DNA of 64,000 nt. It comes from Arthrobacter burdickii (lineage in GTDB: Bacteria; Actinomycetota; Actinomycetes; Actinomycetales; Micrococcaceae). The DNA lies in contig NZ_JAROCG010000001.1 of NCBI RefSeq assembly GCF_030433645.1, positions 2,666,001 to 2,730,000 of the forward strand, written 5' to 3'. Below the pieces are notes generated by a model. The model did not search any database, was not told the DNA's origin, and saw only the letters and a program-made list of their open reading frames with translations. The translations under genes were made by a program, and so were the position numbers. Positions 59,380 to 64,000 of the stretch are shown here, in pieces. The stretch's first letter is position 1; each line of letters begins with the position of its first letter.

Positions 59380-61947
59380 ATGAGCCTGGACCGGCACGAC
59401 GGCGGAGCGGCGGCAGTCCCCGAGGCGCAGGCCACAGAGACCACCCAGGCCACCCGGGCAACGGCCCTCCGGTCGTTCCCCGTCTCGTTGGCGCGGCGGG
59501 CGCCCGTGGCGCTGGCCGGCCTCGCGGCCCTGTGGTTTCTTGCGCTGGCGACAGGGTCATCGCCGGATGGCCCGCCGGCCGGACTCGCACCGCTGGTGCT
59601 GTTCGATCCCGACACGGTCGCACAGAATCCCCTCGCATTCGTCCTGTCCCTGGCCTGGGCGCCAAGCCCACTGGCCTATGCCGGCGCGACGGCGGCACTC
59701 CTCGGCCCTGGCATCCTGGCCGAAGGCAGGCTGGGGTCCCGCCGTTTCGCCGCCGCCGTCGTGGTGACCCATCTCGCAGCACTCGCGGGGGCCACTGTCC
59801 TCGGTGCTGCCGTGGCGCCCCTCTTCCCGCGATGGGCCGAGGACTTCGGCGCAACCTCCCTGGGCGGACCCGCGTTCGGAGTGCTGGGAGCGACCCTGGC
59901 CGCGACCGCCGGCATGGGTCCCCTCTGGCGCCGTCGTCTTCGGATCCTCGGGGTGCTCGTCCCACTGACCCTCGTCCTCTACAACGGCGCACTCCTGTCC
60001 GTCGCGCTGCTCGTCGCCGCCCTGGCCGGGCTCGCCGCGGGACCCTCACTCCTCCGCCATCGGATGCGCCGACGTGCCGCGCCCTCCATCCGGGAGTCCC
60101 GCGTCCTCGTCGCGTTGGTGTGCGCTGCCGCAGCCGTCGGCCCTGCTCTGGCCGCTCTGTCTCCCCACGCGACGGGACCCTTCGCCGTCCTCGGCGTCCT
60201 CTTCACCTCCGTCGAGGGCGTGACCCCCGACGCCGTGCGGGCGGCCTGTGGGCCCCGAAGCGCGGTGCACCGCTGCGCCGAAGCGCAGCTGCAGGCCCGC
60301 GCGGGCCTCGGTGGGATCACGATGTCGTGCCTGCCGACGGTGCTCCTGCTCGTCCTCGCGGACGGCCTGCGGCGGGGCCGCCGCCTCGCCTGGGCGGGGA
60401 CGATCGTGGTGCAGGCCGGACTGGCGCTCCTGTCCGTCCACACGTTCCTGACGTTCCTGCACCACGGGGCGGACGGCGAACTCGCCCCGCTCCTTCAGGG
60501 CGCGCCTCCGGAGCGGATCATCGCGGACCTGGTGGTGCCCGCCCTGCAGCCCGTCGCAATCGTCCTGCTCCTCGTCGTCGGACGGAGGCTCTTCACGCTT
60601 CGGGCGGCCCCCGGCACGTACCGGACGATCAGCGTCCGCGCCGTCCTTGCACTGGTCCTCGCTGCCGCACTCTACGTCGGCATCGGACTCGCCGTCGCCG
60701 GCCAGTTCAGCCCCGTGGCGACACTGCCCGTCCTCCTCGCCGACTTCCCCCAGCGTCTCCTGCCTGTCGCTGCCACGCTGCGCATCTACCCCGCCTTCCT
60801 GCCCTCGGACAGCGCAGCCGTCATCCTCTACGAATGGATCGGCATCGCCTTCTGGACCGTGGTCGCGGTGCTGCTCCTCCGCTCGTTCCGATCCGTCCAG
60901 CGCACGGCGGACGACGCCGATCGCGAGCGCGCGCGTGCAATCGCCAGGATGCACGGCAGGGGTTCCATGACGTGGATGGGCCTGTGGCCGGGCAACTCCT
61001 ACTGGTTCGACGGGACGTCCTACATGCCCTACCGGGTGATATCCGGTGTTGCGCTCACCCTCGCCGGGCCCGTAGGCCCCCGCGCCGACCGGGACCGAGC
61101 GTTGCGGGGGTTCTGCGGGTACTGCCATGCCCAGGGCTGGACTCCCTGCTTCTACTCGGTGACCGGCCCGGTCGCGGAGGCACTCGAGGTCGTGGGTTTT
61201 CGACGCCTTCAGGTGGCCGAGGAGACGGTGCTCGACCTCGGCAACCTCGCCTTCACGGGCAGGAAGTTCCAGGACATCCGTACCGCACTCAACCAGGCGC
61301 GGAGGGTCGGCGTGCACAGCGAATGGGTGGACACCCGAAGGACACCGCTCGTGATCCTGGACCAGATCCGCAGCATCTCGGAGGAGTGGGTGGCGGACAG
61401 ATCCCTACCCGAGATGGGCTTCACCCTTGGCGGTATCGACGAACTGCGCGACCCGGCGGTCCGCTGTTCGGTCATCCTCGACGACGACCGGACCGTCCAC
61501 GCGGTCGCGTCCTGGCTGCCCATCCACGAGAACGGTCGGGTGACGGGATGGACCCTCGACTTCATGCGGCGCCGCGGCTCCGGTTTCAAGCACAGCATCG
61601 AAGTGCTCATCGCGCAGGCCGCACTGGACCTGCAGGCCGAGGGATATGCGGAACTGAGCCTGTCCGGTGCTCCCCTGGCCCGGTCAGGCATCCGAACCGG
61701 CACGGACGGGTCCGACGACGCCCTCGACCGCGTCCTCGGCCTGGTCGGGCGGGCGCTCGAACCGGTATACGGGTTCCGATCCCTCTTCGCGTTCAAGTCG
61801 AAGTTCGGACCCCGGTACGTGCCGCTCTATTTGTGCTACGAGGACTCGGCCACCCTGCCGTCGATCGGACAGGCTGTCGCCAGGGCCTACGCCCCCGACG
61901 TCCGCGCTGTCGATGTCTGGCGGCTCCTCACGGCAGCACGCCGATGA
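59380..61947 (+). CDS. MprF-like phosphatidylglycerol aminoacyltransferase (DUF2156)
   Basis: An 855-residue membrane enzyme. Residues about 40-510 form roughly ten or more hydrophobic helices. The C-terminal soluble part (about 525-855) is the DUF2156 dual-GNAT catalytic domain: SYWFDGTSYMPYRVISGVALTLAGPVGP, FTGRKFQDIRTALNQARR, then YGFRSLFAFKSKFGPRYVPLYLCY. Such enzymes transfer Lys, Ala or other residues from aminoacyl-tRNA to phosphatidylglycerol, lowering surface charge and protecting against cationic peptides. AGGGGA lies just before ATG 59380. Its stop overlaps the next gene's ATG. The amino acid used is unknown. Confidence 0.88.
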   Translation: MSLDRHDGGAAAVPEAQATETTQATRATALRSFPVSLARRAPVALAGLAALWFLALATGSSPDGPPAGLAPLVLFDPDTVAQNPLAFVLSLAWAPSPLAYAGATAALLGPGILAEGRLGSRRFAAAVVVTHLAALAGATVLGAAVAPLFPRWAEDFGATSLGGPAFGVLGATLAATAGMGPLWRRRLRILGVLVPLTLVLYNGALLSVALLVAALAGLAAGPSLLRHRMRRRAAPSIRESRVLVALVCAAAAVGPALAALSPHATGPFAVLGVLFTSVEGVTPDAVRAACGPRSAVHRCAEAQLQARAGLGGITMSCLPTVLLLVLADGLRRGRRLAWAGTIVVQAGLALLSVHTFLTFLHHGADGELAPLLQGAPPERIIADLVVPALQPVAIVLLLVVGRRLFTLRAAPGTYRTISVRAVLALVLAAALYVGIGLAVAGQFSPVATLPVLLADFPQRLLPVAATLRIYPAFLPSDSAAVILYEWIGIAFWTVVAVLLLRSFRSVQRTADDADRERARAIARMHGRGSMTWMGLWPGNSYWFDGTSYMPYRVISGVALTLAGPVGPRADRDRALRGFCGYCHAQGWTPCFYSVTGPVAEALEVVGFRRLQVAEETVLDLGNLAFTGRKFQDIRTALNQARRVGVHSEWVDTRRTPLVILDQIRSISEEWVADRSLPEMGFTLGGIDELRDPAVRCSVILDDDRTVHAVASWLPIHENGRVTGWTLDFMRRRGSGFKHSIEVLIAQAALDLQAEGYAELSLSGAPLARSGIRTGTDGSDDALDRVLGLVGRALEPVYGFRSLFAFKSKFGPRYVPLYLCYEDSATLPSIGQAVARAYAPDVRAVDVWRLLTAARR

Positions 61948-63245
61948 ATCCCCTCGACTGGGACCTGATCGACGGGCCGGCCCCGGCACTGTTCGCGGTC
62001 GTGGGCGGCATCGCCCTGCTTTGGCTAGTGGCCGGACGCCGCCGGTTCCTCGTCCGGGCGGTCCTTCCGGCGCTCGCCATCGGAGCTGTCGGCGGATTGG
62101 TCGTGTGGTTCGTCACCGAAAAGGTCCTGAACAGCTGGGGCGCACCACAGCCGGCGTGGTTCTACCTGCTCGGCGGGCTCGGCATCGCGGGCGTCGTCCT
62201 CGCCGTCGCGAAGGTCCGGGCCTCCCCGCGCTGGTGGCAGCGATGCCTTGCCGTCGTCGCACCGATCGTGGTCCTCGCCGCAGTGGCAGCGGGTGTCAAC
62301 GCGTACTACGGCTCGTATCCGACGCTGGGGGCAGCGACGGGCGGAAGCGCCGTCCCGGACCTCGGGGCCGTTCGAACTCCCGCGGACGCGGAGGCCGGCC
62401 CCCTGAGCACCCTCGCCGACTGGACCCCTCCGGCCGACATGCCCGCCACGGGAAAGGTGTACCGGACGACGATCCCCGGCACCGTGTCGGGCGTGAAAGC
62501 CGGGCCCGCGTACGTCTACCTTCCGCCGGCCTACCTGTCCGCCACTCCGGCCTCCGTTCCCGTGCTGGTGCTGATCCACGGCGACCCGGGAGGACCGGAG
62601 GACTGGATCACGGGCGGGCAGCTGCCGACGGTGATGGATTCCTATGCCGCCGCCCACAAGGGCCTCGCACCGATCGTCGTGCTGCCCGATGCGACGGCGA
62701 GCACCGGACCGACGCCGTCCCTGTGCCTGGACAGCAACTACGGCCGGGCGGGCACCTACCTCTCCACGGACGTTCCGAACTGGGTGAAGGACACGCTGAA
62801 GGCCGGCACCGATGCGAAGACGGATTGGGCCATCGGCGGGTTCTCCTACGGAGGCACCTGCTCGCTGACCCTCGCGACGGGGCATCCTGATGCCTACCCG
62901 ACGTTCCTGGACATCTCGGGGGAGGACAAGCCGACCATCGGGGCGGGCCAGGACGCGCTGATCGCCGGCTACTTCTCGGGAGACGCCACCGCCTTCGCCG
63001 CGCAGAATCCCCTCGATGTGATCACCACCCGCACCCTGGCCGGCACGGCAGGTGTCATCACCGTGGGAGCGGATGACACCTTCTACCGGCCGCAGGGCGA
63101 GAAGGTCGCCGCAGCAATGAAGCAGGCGAAGGTCGACGTACGGCTGCAGACCGTACCCGGCGGCCACACCTGGGAGGCGTGGAAGGCGGGGCTGCAGGAC
63201 AACCTGGACTGGCTCATGCAGCGCTACGGCGTCGTGCCCGGGTAG
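61944..63245 (+). CDS. Membrane-anchored esterase D-type alpha/beta hydrolase
   Basis: A 433-residue protein with about four N-terminal membrane helices (residues 10-125) and an extracytoplasmic alpha/beta-hydrolase domain. The domain has VLVLIHGDPGGPEDWI (oxyanion loop), the nucleophile elbow GGFSYGGTCS, and the catalytic His in VPGGHTWEAWK, as in esterase D and mycolyltransferase-like proteins. ATG 61944 overlaps the stop of the MprF-like gene (ATGA). In some bacteria aminoacyl-phosphatidylglycerol synthases pair with a surface hydrolase that removes the amino acid again; that role is likely here but inferred from coupling. Confidence 0.87.
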   Translation: MNPLDWDLIDGPAPALFAVVGGIALLWLVAGRRRFLVRAVLPALAIGAVGGLVVWFVTEKVLNSWGAPQPAWFYLLGGLGIAGVVLAVAKVRASPRWWQRCLAVVAPIVVLAAVAAGVNAYYGSYPTLGAATGGSAVPDLGAVRTPADAEAGPLSTLADWTPPADMPATGKVYRTTIPGTVSGVKAGPAYVYLPPAYLSATPASVPVLVLIHGDPGGPEDWITGGQLPTVMDSYAAAHKGLAPIVVLPDATASTGPTPSLCLDSNYGRAGTYLSTDVPNWVKDTLKAGTDAKTDWAIGGFSYGGTCSLTLATGHPDAYPTFLDISGEDKPTIGAGQDALIAGYFSGDATAFAAQNPLDVITTRTLAGTAGVITVGADDTFYRPQGEKVAAAMKQAKVDVRLQTVPGGHTWEAWKAGLQDNLDWLMQRYGVVPG

Positions 63246-63257
63246 GAACCCGGGCAC
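63234..63257 (+). terminator. Hairpin over the stop codon of the esterase gene
   Basis: A perfect 9-bp stem (63234-63242 with 63249-63257) has its six-base loop over the TAG stop. It may terminate the two-gene operon, though no T-run follows. Confidence 0.5.
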
Positions 63258-63376
63258 CGAATGCAAGCCCCTTCCGCTCGCCGCCGGCGGTTGCCGCGCT
63301 CTCGTCGGCCTGCCTACCGTGAATTGTCGACGGCGAGAACGCCGCCCGATCCACGGCACCAGTGAACGGAACCCTC

Positions 63377-63586
63377 ATGGCCGACAAGAAAATGAAGACC
63401 ATCGCCGCCGTTCTCGCCGCCAGCGCCCTCTTCGTCGGCGGTTGCGACCTCGGCAACAAGGACAGCGACAATACCGGCACCGATACCGGCAATTACGACG
63501 ACAACAACGGTATCGACACCGACCTCGGTGACGACAGTCGCGGTAACGACCTCGAAGACGCGCCGGACGGAGGGAACGACAAGTGA
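63377..63586 (+). CDS. Small acidic lipoprotein
   Basis: A 69-residue exported protein. A Lys-rich N-terminus and hydrophobic stretch lead to the lipobox FVGGC (Cys near residue 24). The mature part is almost entirely Asp, Asn, Gly and Thr (GNKDSDNTGTDTGNYDDNNG). Such a tail could bind divalent metal loosely or serve as a spacer; I know no function. ATG 63377 is preferred over ATG 63362 because the signal peptide then has normal length. Its stop overlaps the GTG of the next gene. Confidence 0.78.
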   Translation: MADKKMKTIAAVLAASALFVGGCDLGNKDSDNTGTDTGNYDDNNGIDTDLGDDSRGNDLEDAPDGGNDK

Positions 63587-64000
63587 CGGGTCGCGGTTCC
63601 GTTCTCGCCCGGGCGGCACTGCGCGGCGCGGCCGCGGGTCTGGTAGGGACGGCCGCCATGACCGTCGGCGAACTCGTGGAGCAACGCATCACGGGGCGTC
63701 CGGACTCACACATCCCCGCACGGACCCTCCGGATCCTGGTCGGCCGGCCCACCAGCAATGCTGTCCACTACCCGGTGTGGAACCACACGATGCACTGGGC
63801 CACCGGCGCCACCCTCGGCGCCCTCCGGGGGATCTGGTCCGTCACGGGCATCCGGGGCCCCTCAGCCACGGCCGCCCATACCGTCGTCCGCCTCGCCTTC
63901 GACCAGACGCTGGAGAACGCGACCGGCGCCGGGGCGGCGCCCTCCCTGTGGCCGACGGGTGAGAAGGTCATCGACTACCTGCACAAGGGTGTCTTCGCCG
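63583..64000 (+). CDS. Hypothetical protein, 3' end cut off by the window
   Basis: GTG 63583 overlaps the previous stop as GTGA. The frame then stays open to the last base (139 residues seen). Visible features are a hydrophobic N-terminal stretch (ALRGAAAGLVGTAAMTVGELVE) and ATGATLGALRGIWSVTG, which could be membrane helices. Several His and Trp residues lie between them (HYPVWNHTMHWATG). It is probably an integral or membrane-associated protein co-translated with the acidic lipoprotein. The family is not recognised. Confidence 0.75.
   Translation, partial: MTGRGSVLARAALRGAAAGLVGTAAMTVGELVEQRITGRPDSHIPARTLRILVGRPTSNAVHYPVWNHTMHWATGATLGALRGIWSVTGIRGPSATAAHTVVRLAFDQTLENATGAGAAPSLWPTGEKVIDYLHKGVFA

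Noticed and set aside
58821..63245. A 1474-codon open frame running across several genes
   Set aside because: Only its last 433 codons (from 61944) are a real gene. The upstream part is an Arg/Pro-rich shadow of the MprF-like and thioesterase genes, a high-GC artefact.

Overview
The window is high-GC DNA from an actinobacterium. The gene order (tkt-tal-pgi-zwf-opcA-pgl facing gap-pgk-tpiA-secG, then whiA-yvcK-rapZ-uvrC) and the protein sequences fit the family Micrococcaceae, most likely Arthrobacter or a close relative. The genus is an inference from remembered gene order and protein similarity, not from a search. No rRNA, tRNA or CRISPR array was seen.

Region 1 (1-11345) is framed by the two heme A genes: ctaA, cut by the left edge, and ctaB. 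Between them lie about 9.4 kb of loosely connected, mostly single-gene units: a DUF808 membrane protein, a DMT exporter with a divergent LysR regulator, two VOC proteins, two divergent lipoproteins (one a metallophosphoesterase), a DUF2993-type secreted protein, a 41-residue antitoxin-like protein and a DapA-family aldolase. Region 2 (11783-23678) is central carbon metabolism: a forward operon for the pentose phosphate pathway plus pgi, meeting a reverse glycolytic operon gap-pgk-tpiA-secG at a strong two-way terminator. Region 3 (23945-34639, reverse strand) holds sodA, the whiA-yvcK-rapZ group, uvrC, a PlsC-type acyltransferase overlapping a HAD phosphatase, uvrA behind a probable LexA box, and a short GntR regulator.

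Region 4 (34793-38181) is the most unusual part. A 3.4-kb island of visibly lower GC sits inside the 5' end of a metallo-beta-lactamase-fold gene. It is bounded by a 14-bp direct repeat that reads as attL/attR. It holds a decayed large serine integrase (nucleophile Ser replaced by Cys, a frameshift, a stop and a lost C-terminus), a frameshifted RES-domain toxin gene, an 80-codon ORF and a small membrane protein. Its right end supplies a new promoter, start codon and first 19 codons for the interrupted host gene, so the gene is rebuilt as a chimera while the original 5' end is left as a 24-codon stub.

Region 5 (38808-64000) carries a Ski2-like helicase, a GNAT/peptidase pair, a TerC transporter behind a probable yybP-ykoY manganese riboswitch, uvrB, coaE, recQ, a GAF-ANTAR regulator, an rRNA-type methyltransferase, rpsA, an Eis-type acetyltransferase, polA, a hotdog thioesterase, an MprF-like lipid aminoacyl transferase coupled to a secreted-type esterase, a small lipoprotein, and a gene cut by the right edge.

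A recurring signal is TANNNT followed by 6-9 bases and then ATG or GTG. It occurs at about fifteen starts and suggests widespread leaderless transcription. It also settles several start-codon choices.
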